Shown one piece after another: positions 33,472 through 45,374 of a stretch of DNA of 64,000 nucleotides. The translations under genes were made by a program, and so were the position numbers. Below the pieces are notes generated by a model. The model ran no database searches. It saw only the letters and a program-made list of their open reading frames with translations, and was not told the origin of the DNA. Source of the DNA: Dillenia suffruticosa (Eukaryota > Streptophyta > Magnoliopsida > Dilleniales > Dilleniaceae); NCBI GenBank assembly GCA_033439265.1, contig JAVTVX010000034.1, positions 11,191,001 through 11,255,000 of the forward strand, written 5' to 3'. The first letter of the stretch is position 1. Each line of letters starts with the position of its first letter.

Positions 33472-35657
33472 TGATGCAGAATAATTGTGAGGCATTTAAT
33501 GCATTCTCAGCTGGAGTTGGACAGTCATTTGAGCATTTAAATGGGTCCCAATAATACTCTTGGGAAGGGTTTATGGTGTAGTTTCCAATGAGTCATACCT
33601 TAAATAATTTGGAGTTTTCTGGAGTCATGTGTTTTCACTCTCCTTTGTATTAGAAGTTAAAAAACGTGGGAATATGATCGATCTATAACTCTACTATATA
33701 AACACCTTCTTGTAACCATTGGAAACCAGCAAGTGAGTAATAATATTTGATTTCATTCCACTTCCTAACGTTGGGTGGATTCCTTATGTAAAGAAGTAGT
33801 TTAACCCTGTATCCTTACGGGGATTCCTTTGGTGGTGAACTAGTTAACCATTCCTTTTTCCCTTCATAAATTTTTTGGCATTAGTTTGGTATCAGAGATC
33901 AGGATGGATGGCCATCGTCACTGTCAAAATGTTGAAATCGATGCAGTCCAAGAGTAAAACCTTCATGATGTCATGATCGATGAATTAAGAAAGCAAATTC
34001 AGCAATTGCAGCAAAACTTTAGGCAATGCTACATAATTCAGAAGTTGAAGAGGTCGACGTTGTTAACAATACCTTCCTAAGTGGGATGTGTATGGACATG
34101 AATATCTAAATCATAGTGAGGATGAATTAAGGTTCATTCGACTTGCTATATTTGATGATTCTTTTGAAGATTTCATCGTAAATAAAGATCATGTTTCAAC
34201 ATTTTTTGGGAGTGAAGGAATTGTTGCCCATCAACCTGTCCTTCAAGTGCTGTCATAACCAAGAACAACGAGAGTGTATAGTTCAAGGAAAAGTTTTGAC
34301 TATTGATAGTGGAAGTTGCATCAATATCGTTGCTGAATCCTTGGTGGAGGAGTCACAATTGAAAACTATAGCCCATCCTCACCCATATTTGGTGTCTTGG
34401 ATAAATCAAGAAAATGGCACAATTGTTACAATACAAGCGTTTGCTGCATTTTCTCTATCAAAAAATTATGGAGATTTTGTTTGGTGTGATGCGGTTCCAA
34501 TAAAATTTTGCACATTCTGTCTAGAAGACCTTGGTAATATGATCGGAGAGTAATTCATGATGGATACAAGAATACTTATTCTTTTTTCAAGGATAGAGAA
34601 AAGATAGTATTGTGACCATGCAAGATGGAGAACTCTCCCACGCCTTCTCCAAGCAAAGGAAACATTCGACAATGGGATCTCCAATTAGTTCAGGCTGAGT
34701 TCACTTACAATCGCTCTCAAAGTCAAAATACTGGGCGAAGTCCTTTTGAAGTGGTATATAGGATCAATCCTATTAGTTCATTGGACTTAGGCCCCACCCC
34801 AATCACTCATTCCTATAGTGGAGACACTAATAAAGGCTGAAGCACATTAAGAAACTTCATGAACAGGTCGTGAGAAAATTAACAAGCAAAATTTGAAGTA
34901 CAGGAAACAAGGGAACAAATTTTAAAAGGCAAATGCATTCAAGAAAGGAGATCTCGTATGGATCCATCTGAGAAAAGATAGGTTTCCTCCTGGACACTTT
35001 GGGAAACTAAAACTTAGAGATGACGTCCTTTTCGAGTTTTGAAGAGGACCAGAATGTTTACAAATCGAGCTCCCAAAAGATTATGAAATATCTTCCACAT
35101 TCAATATCACCGATCTCTCTCCTTAGATTGATGATGCTGAACCCAACTTTAGGGCAAGTTCGCACCCAACCAGGGGAGATTGATGTAGAATAATTGTGTG
35201 CCATTTAATGCATCCTCAGCTACAGTTGGACAATTATTTGAGCATTTAAATGAGTCTGAATAAGACTCTTTGGAAGGGCTTATGGATATAGTTTCCAATG
35301 AATCATGTTTTAAATAATTTAGAGTCTTCTCGAGGTGGTAATAATTAAATTCACGTGTTTTCATGTGTTTCACTCTCTTCCTTGTATTAGGAGTTAATAA
35401 CGTGGGAACATGATTGGTCCCTATCTCTACTATGTAAAGACTTTCTTGTAACCATTGGAAAGCAGAGTGAGTTAATAATAATATTTGATTTCTTTCTAGG
35501 AGAGTTTTCTCTTATACTTCCTAACATTGGGTGGGTTTCTCAAGTAAAGAAGTAGTCTAACCTTGTATCCTTAAGTGGATTCCTTGGGTGGTGAGCTATT
35601 TAGTCATTCCTATAAATTCCTGCTGCTCATTTTTTCCCTCCCATAAATTTTCCGGCA
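33472..35657 (+). mobile_element. Internally deleted Ty3/gypsy element
   Basis: Two LTRs, 33472-33880 and 35181-35657, both starting TGATG(C/T)AGAATAATTG and ending near GGCA. A PBS TTGGTATCAGAG follows the first (33886-33897). Only 1.3 kb lies between them: a short Gag start, a protease and then an integrase tail. The second LTR has small extra segments. A clean TSD was not found. It is defective and would rely on another element. Confidence 0.8.
34170..35130 (+). pseudogene. Gypsy protease remnant joined to integrase remnant
   Basis: The frame at 34191-34553 contains a retropepsin site (TIDSGSCINIV) and the usual following region (WINQENGTIV). After about 34600 the sequence continues with integrase-like QWDLQLVQAEFTYNRS (about 34665-34720) and, in another frame, FKKGDLVWIHLRKDRFPPGHF (about 34930-35000) and TFNITDLSP (about 35100-35125). 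RT, RNase H and the integrase catalytic core, normally about 2 kb, are missing between the two. The tail wording resembles chromoviral gypsy elements. Confidence 0.75.
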
Positions 35658-35660
35658 TCA

Positions 35661-38411
35661 CTGTGATGGCTTAAGAGTGGGAAACTAACATATCCAAAAA
35701 TATTGGACCCACGTGATGTCATCCAATATTTTCACCATAAATCAATCTTAAATCCAATGGTTGTATATGCAGTTTCGTATTCTGAAGGCTCTACAAATCA
35801 TAATTATTTCCCCATTTTAATAACCTGAGGAGGTCGATTACCGAGAGCTTATTACACCTAATCGGGCTATAAGTACTTTTACCTGATTGCTTTTTATTTC
35901 CATTGAAAACAATTAGTTATAGGCTTATTTCATTTTTGCAAATTCAATAAGTACTGGCATATGATGAGGACGCTAAACGAGAAGAGAAGACCAGAAATCG
36001 GACTTGTCTCAAACCAAACATGCGTAAGTTACGGTTTGAGGAGTTGGAGGTAAGTAAATGCATATATTTCTTTTTCTCTTTTTCCCCCTTCATAAATGCC
36101 TCCGATTTGATAAAAAAACAGTTTTCTTTCATTATTACTTAAGGGCGAAAACCACGACGCTGTTTACAACGCCTGCAAGAAGAAAGTAGGGGACTACATG
36201 AAAAGGACACTCAAAAGAGATGGGCCAAGCAACCACACTTCATGATTGACAATCAGTGGACTATAATGGATGATTGCCACATACCTGCATATCCAGATAT
36301 AAACAATACGTTAGTGGAGCTTTCCATTTTTGATCCTCTCTAAATTCACCCCTAAATTTTGTCCCCAAAATATTTCCCCTTAAAACATTTCAAAAGCATA
36401 CATGAGAAAAAGTAGAGGTAATCGGGTATGCATAAGCAAAGAAACCTACGTTAGATCAGGCAAGAAATGAGGCACCCACAAAAGGGGGAAAGAGAGGGTG
36501 CCTTTCTTTCTTTATAATTTCATGATCAACGACTTCTGAACAAACATATCCTCTTGCATTTTTTGGTTTGGGGGATTTTACAACATAGAATTGAAATTGG
36601 CATGCAAGCTGGGTTGAAGTTTACATACTAGGAGTTAAGAACTACAACAACAAATGGATTACTTGGAGGAGAGAGAGAAAAGAGCGGGCAGGGTGTAGTC
36701 ACGCATTAAAGAAAGCATAACTATATGCATGAGCAATTTCATGAATCATAATTTTTACTGCTGCAAATTGAGTTAAGAGAGAAAAAAAGAGAGTGCTGGA
36801 AATGAAAAGAAGATGGCATTCTGGACATATAACCTAGCCCATAATGGACCAACTCTCTGCCCAAAAAAAGACCAAAGAAACAAGTTGACATGAAGTAAAA
36901 TCAAATCGACTTGACAAGTTGATAAGTCGAATCATGAAAAACATGGCTCAACCTATGGAGTCCACAGGCCACTGGTCATGAGCCACACACCACAACCTAC
37001 AAGCCACCAGGTTGACCTGTGAAGGCATCAGGTCAACCTCCACAGGCCACGGGCCACAGGCCACAACCCACGAGCCACAGGTCACGAGCCAAGCCATGAC
37101 ACAGGGCACAGGCCAGGGGCAATCGGTGCATTTCCCAGGTAACCGCCAGATAAACTAGCCATTAGAAGGAATCCCAACGGCTTTTTGTTTGTGAGTGACG
37201 ACTACTTGGGAGTCTTAGGTTATAAATAGAAGTGTCTTTAAAGCAAAAAAGAAAAAAAAAATGAAAGAAAGCAGAGAAAAACTTAAGAGCTTGTAAGAAC
37301 AACAAATTGAGCATTGTCCCACTCTTTTTGTTAGAGCAATTGACCCACCTTTCTTTTGGGCTATCATCCGTCTGTTTCAGGCAATTCATGCACAAAATTA
37401 TGTAATGTTCTGCTAATATATCAAATGAAGTTCCATTATTTTTTGCATCATTCTTTGATTTCATTCACTCAAAATTTCTACAAAGACAACATGCTAAGTT
37501 ATTTACAAAGAGAAGGCATAGGTGGTTAAATAGAATTATTGAGAGGTCCTTTTGAAAAAAACAAAAATGAAATAAAACTACTGATAGTTTATAGTTTAAT
37601 CTCCATGTACCCCTTTAGTTTTTTATTTTTTTATTTTTTTTTTCTTAACTAAAAAAAATCATATCATTTAAAACGGTAAGACTTTTTTCCTTTAATTAAT
37701 GGTTATAAAAACTTGAATTCTTAAAATATTGAATTTAAAGAATTTCAAAGATGCTGCCTAATCTTTGCGATTAATGGAAGTTGGTGCCGTTAAACTATCT
37801 TTCAAATTTGTGTCATTACTCTCAATGAAACATTCATTTATTCTATTGTGCAGTCAAACTTCCAGGCAAAACCCACTTCGCCTTCTCAGGATTTGCAAAT
37901 GCTTGTGACTATCCCATTTCTGTCCCTCTGTGTTCATAACGTTGTTCCCTTCCCTTTCCCTCGTTTCAGCTTCATAATATTCATCAGCAGCAGCACAACA
38001 GAGTTCTGCCGGGGAACCAGATTGCGTGTGCATCGGAGGGAGAGATCTAATGCGAAGAGAAGTATAGTAGATGCGAAGTGAGCTATATAATTAAATCTGT
38101 CAAGCCCATTGGATCTCAGGAAAAAGTGTAATTAGACTTTTCATGTTAAAAGGCCAAGAGTAGTGTAATTAGAATAAAAACTCGAGGTGAAATGTTTTCG
38201 TTTTCAAAGTGTAATCTTAGTCTAAACTCAATATGGTTTTTTAATTCCCAAATAATTATCCACTGTAAACCCTACTCTTTTAGGGTTTTTTTTTTTTAAA
38301 CAATGCATGAAATGTTAATTATTGATAATGGAGAATAAATATGAGAGAATGGGATTGAGAGAGTAACTTATGATCAGGAAGAAATTCATAAGATCTGCAT
38401 CCTCACATGTT
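35661..38411. other. Unassigned intergenic DNA with two repeats
   Basis: No gene is recognised. It contains a dispersed repeat (35731-35835, second copy at 52766-52870) and a run of short CCACAGGCCAC-type words (36955-37115). Downstream, 'tataaata' (37218-37225) followed by a purine-rich leader resembles a retroelement promoter region. The 77-codon ORF at 37848-38081 has no recognisable motif. The part next to 38411 would include the 3' untranslated region of the AVT1-like gene. Confidence 0.4.
36955..37115. repeat. Short tandem words (CACAGGCCACGAGC type)
   Basis: About ten imperfect copies of 'ccacaggccac', 'gagccacagg' and 'aggtcaacct' in 160 bp. It is unlike the surrounding AT-rich sequence and non-coding. 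Confidence 0.7.
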
Positions 38412-41400
38412 TTATACAAGATCACTTACTGAAGAATATGTGCCCAGAACACCTGCTACAATCCCAAACAAAACTATCCCTACAATTGCAACCAACTCAT
38501 GGTTCCAACTCCTATACATCCCAGAAATATTCAAGTAGAACAAGCATGGGAACACAAATGAAGCTAGCACCACAAATATGGATCCAACGAAAGCCATTAG
38601 AGACTCATAATATGGAAAAACATATGCAATAATGACCGTGCTTATTAGCAATGCTATCCTAATCATGAGTCTAACCGATTTTTTGCTCCTGATGTTTTCC
38701 GAAAATCCACCTTCTATAGCATTAGCAACTGGGGTTACCATCAAAGCATAGCGCATTATTGGAATAAGTAGTGTGGTGTATATTGCGACTTGTGAAGCAA
38801 TAACATTTGTTGGAAGGTTCAATGTGATTAGGGACTCAACATCTTCTCCATACATGAGATAGCCCACCACGGCTGTAGCTGTGTAGGTGATTGTTGTCAG
38901 AACAAAACTAAACAGCAAGACCTGCGTGAGATGTAATTCAAACCGGAAATTAGCTACAATGAAATTTTTAAGGATCATTTTTTTTGGGGGGGTGGTTATG
39001 TAGGTTCCATTATTTGCTGCTGTGGCACCACTAATTGTTTGCCACGTCAGCAACCAATTGACTTACTGTTGAAGCCAAGTGAGTAAGCTTTGCATAGGAA
39101 AGGAGATTAAATCTTAACCTTAATTTCGAGGCAATTAAATGGACATTGTTATAACAATAACAAATCGAATCTTATTTCCAAAATTTGGGATCGGCCATTT
39201 GAGAGACAAATTTATATAAGATAGAAAAAAAAGAAAAACAAGAATAAAATATATATAGAAAAAAATAAATAAAAAGGAAAAGAAAATAAAGAAAAATAAA
39301 ATAAAAATAAAATAAAAATAAATAAAAGTTAATAGATAAATATCATAAATATATTGATTTAATTTGTGCGGATTTTATTACGCTATCCATTTCTATCTAA
39401 AACCATTTTCTCTTCTAAACCCTTAAACTCCATATTTTTACGGATAATTTGCATTCAAGTTTTCAATAGTCTATCTTTACGTTTTGTTTGATCTCCTATA
39501 ATTAAATTCTCTGTTTTCTTAACTGGTGCATCTTTAGATCTTCTTTGCATATACCCAAACCATCTCAAACGACACTCTCGCATTTTATTCACAATTGAAC
39601 TAATTTCCAACTTGTTACGAATCTTTTCATTTCTATTTTTATCCTTTCTAGTTTTTCCACACATCCACCTAAATATTCTTATTTCTGTTACAGCCATCAT
39701 TTTGTTTTTATTGTTGTTTAACAGCCCAACACTTAATACCATATAATAATGTAAGTCTAACCGTCATTCTATAGAACTTTCCCTTAAGGTGTAATGGCAT
39801 TGTCCGATCATAAAAAACTCCGGATACCTTTCTCCATTTCATCCAACCTGATTGAATTTTATGGTTCATATCTTCATCTATATTGCCATCATTTTGAATA
39901 ATAGAACCTAAATATCTAAATCGGTCATTTTTGGAGACATTTTGCCCATCTAATCTAACCATTTCTTAATCATTCCTATAACTATCGCTAAACGTACATC
40001 TCATATATTCGTTTTTCGATCTATTCAATCTAAACTCTCTAAATTCTAGTGTGAGTCTTCATAATTCTAGTTTAATATTAACACTTTCTCTAGTTTTATC
40101 AACTAACACTATATCATCTGCAAAAAGTATACACTATGGTATTTTATTTTGGATATTTTTTATAATTTCGTCTATCACTATTATAAAAATGAGGGGACTT
40201 TAATGCCGAATTTTGATAGAGTCCAATGTTAGTGAGAAAACTATCGCTCAAACCCCCGCAAATTCTAATTCCGGTTATAGCTCTCTCGTACATTTCTTTA
40301 ATGAGATTAATGTATTTCAAAGATATCACTTTTTTCATCAACGCCCACCACAATAATTCTCTAGGAATTCTATCATATGTTTTTTCTAAATCAATGAATA
40401 TCATGTATAGGTCTCTCTTTTGTGCTCTATATATCTCCATCAAATGTCTTAACAAGTAGATTACTTCCGTGATAGATCTTCCTGGCATAAATCTAAATTG
40501 ATTTTGAGATACAGTTATCTTCAATTTCAATCTATACTCTATTACTCTCTTCCATAATTTCATGGTATGACTCATAAGTTTAATTTCTCTATAGTTAAAG
40601 TAATCCTGTATGTCTCCTTTATTCTTATATAGCGGTACAATTACACTTTTTCTCAATATTTGGGGCATTCTCTTAGTTTGCCAAATTTTATTAAAAATAT
40701 TCGTAAACACTTTTACACCAAATTCACCCAAACATTTCCATACTTCTATAGGAATGTCATATGATCTTACGGCTTTATTATTTTTCATCCTCGTTAGAGC
40801 CTCTTTCACTTCATGAGAGCGAATTTTACGTTTAAAATCTCTATTAATTTTGTCTACTGGTATCTCGATATTTCCTATATCTGTTGTACTCTTAACATTA
40901 AAAAGGTTATCAAAATAATCATATCAACGTCTCCTTATATCCTCATCCTTTACAAGTATACAATTAGTTTCACTTTTAATACATTTGACACAATTTAGAT
41001 CTTTACCTTTTCTTTCCCTTAACTTAGTAATTCTGTAGATCTCTCTCTCTCCTTCTTTAGTCTCCAATCTCTTGTATAGTTCATTATAAACTTTGCTTTT
41101 TGACTCATGGATAATCTTTTTTACATCTATTTTTACGTTTTTGTATTTGTCATATGTATCGTTACTACTATTGCCTTTAAGATGCCTATAACACTCTCAT
41201 TTTGTACAGATAACCGTTTGAATTTTTTCGTTCCACCACCATGATTCTTTGCCTATTGGGGCCTGACCCTTAGATACACTAAGAATCTTCTTACCAACAC
41301 TCATAATGTTAGTCGATATCTCTTTCCACATTATTTTCGGATCATTATTAGTAAACTAATTTGCTATTTGAAGTAATTTATCTCTAAGAATCTCCTTACC

Positions 41401-43391
41401 AACACTCATAATGTTAGTCGATATCTCTTTCCACATTATTTCCGGATCATTATTAGTAAACCAATTTGCTATTTGAAGTAATTTATCTCTAAAAGCCGTT
41501 TTCTTTTCTCTCTTCAAATTCCACCACTTAATTTTTGGCTCTACAAATGGGCGGTATTTTTTTCGCCTTTTAGATACGCGTATATCTGAAACTAGAAGTC
41601 TATGTTGAGTTGTCACACTCTCCCCCGGGATAACCTTACAATCGTTACAAGTTCTTCTATCACATCTTCTAGTGAGAAAGAAATCCATTTGACTAGCATT
41701 ACATCCACTTTTATATGTAATTAAGTGTGATTCTCTTTTTTTAAAAATAGTGTTTATAACTATTAGATCAAATGCTGTGACAAATTTTAAAATGGTATCC
41801 CCTGCCTCATTCCTACTACCGAATCCAAAATTACCATGGACGGTTTCGAATCCTTCGTTCCTTGCTCCTTCATGTCCATTTAAGTCTTCTCCAATAAATA
41901 GTTCTCACTACTAGGTATGGTTTATATAAATTCATCTAAATCATTCCAAAATTGTTTTTTACTAATTGCATTTACACCTATTTGGGGCGCATATACACTG
42001 ACTATATTAACTATATTTTTCCCATCTACTAACTTGACAAGTATAATTCTATCTTCTTTTCTTCTTATCTCTATCACATTCTCTAATAGAGTTGTATGTA
42101 CAATTATTCCTACCCTATTCTTACTCCTATCTCTTCCTGTGTACAAAAGTTTATGACCATACGGCTCTACTAGTCTAGATTTCTCCCCGACCCACTTAGT
42201 TTCTTGAAGACACATGATGTGAATTTTTCGTCTATCCATTATTTCTCCAATTTCTCCTAACTTACCGGTCAAAAATCCTATATTCCAAGTAGCTAAATGA
42301 ATCCTATTTTCGTAAACTAACTTATTTACCCGCACCTTAGTATCTCTCGTTAACTTGTCGCTACACCCGGGATTTGATCTAGCGCGTTGCTGAGGAGGAA
42401 ACGTTGCAAAAGTATTTATATCACTATCTCTCATCTTTCATTTGACAAAAGATTTTACGCTGGCTATCGACCTACCACAACCCTACTCCTTTACCCGGGT
42501 TTGGGACCGGCCATGACGGAGTTCTTAAAATAATGATATATAAAAACGAATTAGGTGTAAAGATAACTACTAGTAATAAGTAAATACATAAATGAAAAAA
42601 TAAATAGATATTAAAATGATATGTATATATACATATAGATATGAAGTAGTAAGAGTAATAATAGTAATAATACAAATAATAATGATCAAAGTATTGCTAA
42701 TAACACTAAAAATTATACTATTGTTAATAGTACCAGTGCTATTAACATTGGACAGAGAAGGCGAAGGGGAAAAGAGGTAGAGGTAGAGATAGAGAGAGCA
42801 GGCGACCACGGGAGAGGGTAGAGGGAAGCTGGGAGCGTGGAGGGGTTTTTGCCTTGGGAGCGGTGATAGGCTTCCTGCTGGGGTCAGCAGGTGGAAAGGG
42901 AGGTAGAGAGTAGGCGGGGGGGTTAGTGGGGGAGAGAGAGAAAAAGAGAGAGAGAGGGAGAGAGAGTACAAGAGAGCGAGAATGGGTCCTGGACTCAAAT
43001 ATCTGTCAGAAGATCTGATTTTTTTTTGTTTGTTTTTCACCGAGTTGGGAGAGAGATCTGAATTTCTGGCAAGATTTGGGGTTTCGAGGGTTTCCGAGTA
43101 CAGATCTGGACCAGATGTTATGGTGGAAGGGTAGATCTGGTTCGCCTTGGGGTCGGGGGGAGAGAGAAAGAGAAATCGCACGAGATAAGGGGGTGTGTTT
43201 TCGAGAGTGAAGAGACAGGGAGAAAGGTAGAGAGGGAGAAAGGTCGTGATAGAGGGAGCAGACATAGGAGGTATAGGCGGGGGAGCAAGGAAGAGAGAGA
43301 GAAAAGAGAGAGAAGGGAGGGAAGGGACTACTTACCTGGTCGAGCAGCGTGAGAGAGCTGCTCGAACCAAGAGAGAGAGAGCATCGGCGTC

Positions 43392-43444
<53 letters not shown>

Positions 43445-44295
43445 GCTTAACCAGCCTCCACTGGAGAGTAAATGGTAGGAACCAGATTGAACGATTGGAC
43501 ATTGTTACCTTGCTAAAATCTCGCATGTCTTGCATGGAAGTGTAAATGGTAGGAACCACAGGATGCCCTGCAAAACAAACAATATAAAAGCTGAATGCAG
43601 TAGGAATGCTCTCCAAGTTCAACAATGTCCCTTTCGCACTAAACCCTACGCCACCAGACACCGCAACACATACAACTGAGCAAAAGATGATAATGCAAGA
43701 GAAGACCCCTGTAGCCGAGACATAGGATAATATGCCCAAGTCCAACAACAACATTGAGGGCACGATGAACAATGCTGTTATAATAACAAATGACTGTTGT
43801 CCTTGGATTGTCAATGAGCCAATCTTCACCACAAAGTCTGGGAACAACTTGCACAAGTTATCCCCTTCTAGGATTAGTAGTCCAACGGCAACAAAATATA
43901 GTTCTGAGTTCATGACTATTATGACAGTGATTTTCCCATTCTTGCCAAATGCATGCTCCGCTATGTCTAGGTATGTTTTGATTGATGGGTCTGTGTCCAT
44001 GCATCGCTTTAGCAAGAGGCCAGTGTAGAAGGTCATGATCGCGATTAGCAGGAGAAGAGATAAGCTTAACCAGCCTCCACTGGAGAGTGCATAAGGCACT
44101 GTTAGGAGACCAATACCTGCAACATTTTTTTTTAGCTTGTAAAAGTAATGAGATTTTGTTAAGGCATTCATTGAGAGACTATGTTGAGTTCTAGGGTTTT
44201 TTACCAAGGAATGCATTTGTTCCATTGAAGCAAGCTTTCCATACACTTGATCCTGCTCTTCTAGTTGTCAGTGGGATCCTCAGCTCATCCTCCAT
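38412..44295 (-). CDS. AVT1-like vacuolar amino-acid transporter (AAAP family), three exons
   Basis: Exons on the minus strand are 44295-44205, 44116-43509 and 38921-38412. Introns obey GT-AG (donor CTTG|GTAA, acceptor TTGCAG|GT; donor AAG|GTAACA, acceptor CACGCAG|GT), and the joined frame is open for 402 residues. The start MEDELRIPL is followed by [26 protein letters not shown], a [14 protein letters not shown] loop, about ten to eleven hydrophobic segments, TIYTSMQDM and [11 protein letters not shown]-like motifs (here [11 protein letters not shown]). This matches plant AVT1 proteins, which are proton-coupled amino-acid exchangers, usually in the tonoplast. Length fits the shorter AVT1 members. 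Intron 2 is about 4.6 kb because it carries a LINE. Subgroup and substrate cannot be read from the sequence. Confidence 0.88.
39141..42530 (-). mobile_element. RTE-clade LINE in intron 2 of the transporter gene
   Basis: Minus-strand, same orientation as the host gene. The 5' part (about 42530-42440) has the 'ggccggtcccaaacccgggtaaagg' type leader in which such elements start. An endonuclease follows ([28 protein letters not shown], 42434-41922), then a linker with a tandem duplication (41281-41490). The RT is at 40809-40140 ([36 protein letters not shown]) with the catalytic FADD at 40124-40113, and a C-terminal region at 39962-39455 has [12 protein letters not shown] and [11 protein letters not shown]. 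The 3' end near 39145 has the 'ccgatcccaaattttgg' motif and a TTG-rich tail. Many stops make it inactive. Confidence 0.8.
42740..43400. other. Purine-rich, strand-asymmetric tract in intron 2
   Basis: The plus strand is dominated by G and A (gagagaggg, gggagaga) with several 'agatctgg/agatctga' words (about 43010-43140); the minus strand is CT-rich. ORFs reported over it (such as 43265-42570) are low-complexity Ser/Leu/Pro strings. It may be part of an inserted element, but I see no ends. It lies between the LINE 5' end and the splice donor. Confidence 0.5.
43394..43441. repeat. (GA)n microsatellite
   Basis: An uninterrupted GA run of about 48 bp about 70 bp inside intron 2. Its edge merges into the copied exon patch that follows. 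Confidence 0.95.
43437..43484. repeat. Patch copied from two places in exon 2
   Basis: 43437-43469 is identical to 44056-44088 (33 bp, in exon 2), and 43468-43484 is identical to 43542-43558 (17 bp, also exon 2). Both are in the same orientation as their sources and share the two bases GT at the join. The patch lies 24 to 71 bp from the splice donor at 43508. Confidence 0.9.
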
Positions 44296-45374
44296 TCTTC
44301 TTTAATGTTGATCCAAGAATGAAACTTGGTTGAACTAATATAATCTCCCCTGAGACATTTGAATCTCTACCCTTTTTTGGGAAGGAAAATCGGTACCACT
44401 AAATTACAAGAGCATTTTAGCGTTACACAACATTTGAAATAAAAAGGAATGGAGCAAAAATAAAATAAAATAAAAGATAACAAGAATGCATTGTTTTTTC
44501 TTCTCATTCTTAGAATTTGAAATATCTTGCTTGGACATATTTTGTTGTACCAATATTGAGAATTGAAATTTCTATAATTAATTACATTTGTACTTTAAAT
44601 AATGATTGTTTACATCCAAAACTCTTGCATTAAAGTAATACTAAATATTTGATCCTAATATATTAAAAAATTCAACCATTAGAAAGACGATGAATCTCAG
44701 CAAGACAAATATGTACACATTAAGAGAGACAAAGGGAAAATGAATAACAACTTCATTACAATATTAATTAAAGATATGGTTGGTTTGATCTCCATCGCCC
44801 TCCTCATTGGAAGGTGGAAAAGAATTATAGAAGAAACCGATCTTACCTTTGATATCCATTATAAAAGAAGCAACAAACCCCTCCCTCTCCCTCCCAAAAA
44901 CAACAAGGGAAAAAAATTTGAAGTAATGAAAATATCGTATCTCTAAAATGCCAATAAAGTCATATAAAAACATTATTTATTCTCTCAAAATTATAATATT
45001 TATCTCCCTCCATCATTTACCCCTTACATTTTATCTTTCGGTCTCCAAAGAAACTTTTGGCTTTGCCCCTCATTATATAATGTCTGAGGTCTATTTGCTC
45101 AAAGTGAGGCTTAGAAATCATTACAACTTGGGAATGTAACTTATTCTTCCTTCATCAGATTTATTTAAATAATGACGGCTTTTAATAGTTAACTTTTAGT
45201 TGGTGCAATGGAGATAAGTTAAAAGGAGCTATTAAGGATTATGATGGAGTGTTTAGTTAGCGTTTTTATTTTACAAAGAAATTTTTTGTTGACTGCTGGA
45301 GAGTTTGTTTTTATGTAAATCAGTTGTGTCCTTTTGTTGATTTAGTGGAGATTTTTGGATTTTGTTGTTGAAGA
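44296..45374. other. Upstream region of the transporter gene, no gene seen
   Basis: AT-rich. It would hold the 5' untranslated region and promoter of the AVT1-like gene. A TATA-like 'attatatt' on the minus strand lies about 40 bp upstream of the ATG, but this is too weak to call. Small ORFs here have no recognisable content. Confidence 0.4.

Noticed and set aside
37848-38081. 77-codon plus-strand ORF downstream of the transporter gene
   Set aside because: No recognisable domain, and its composition is not clearly coding.
42570-43265. 231-codon minus-strand ORF
   Set aside because: Low-complexity Ser/Leu/Pro reading of a CT-rich strand inside the transporter intron.
43332-43508. Extension of the transporter ORF into intron 2
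   Set aside because: Past the donor at 43508 the protein becomes a Ser-Leu repeat from the GA microsatellite. A canonical splice site and the exact continuation in exon 3 explain the gene better.
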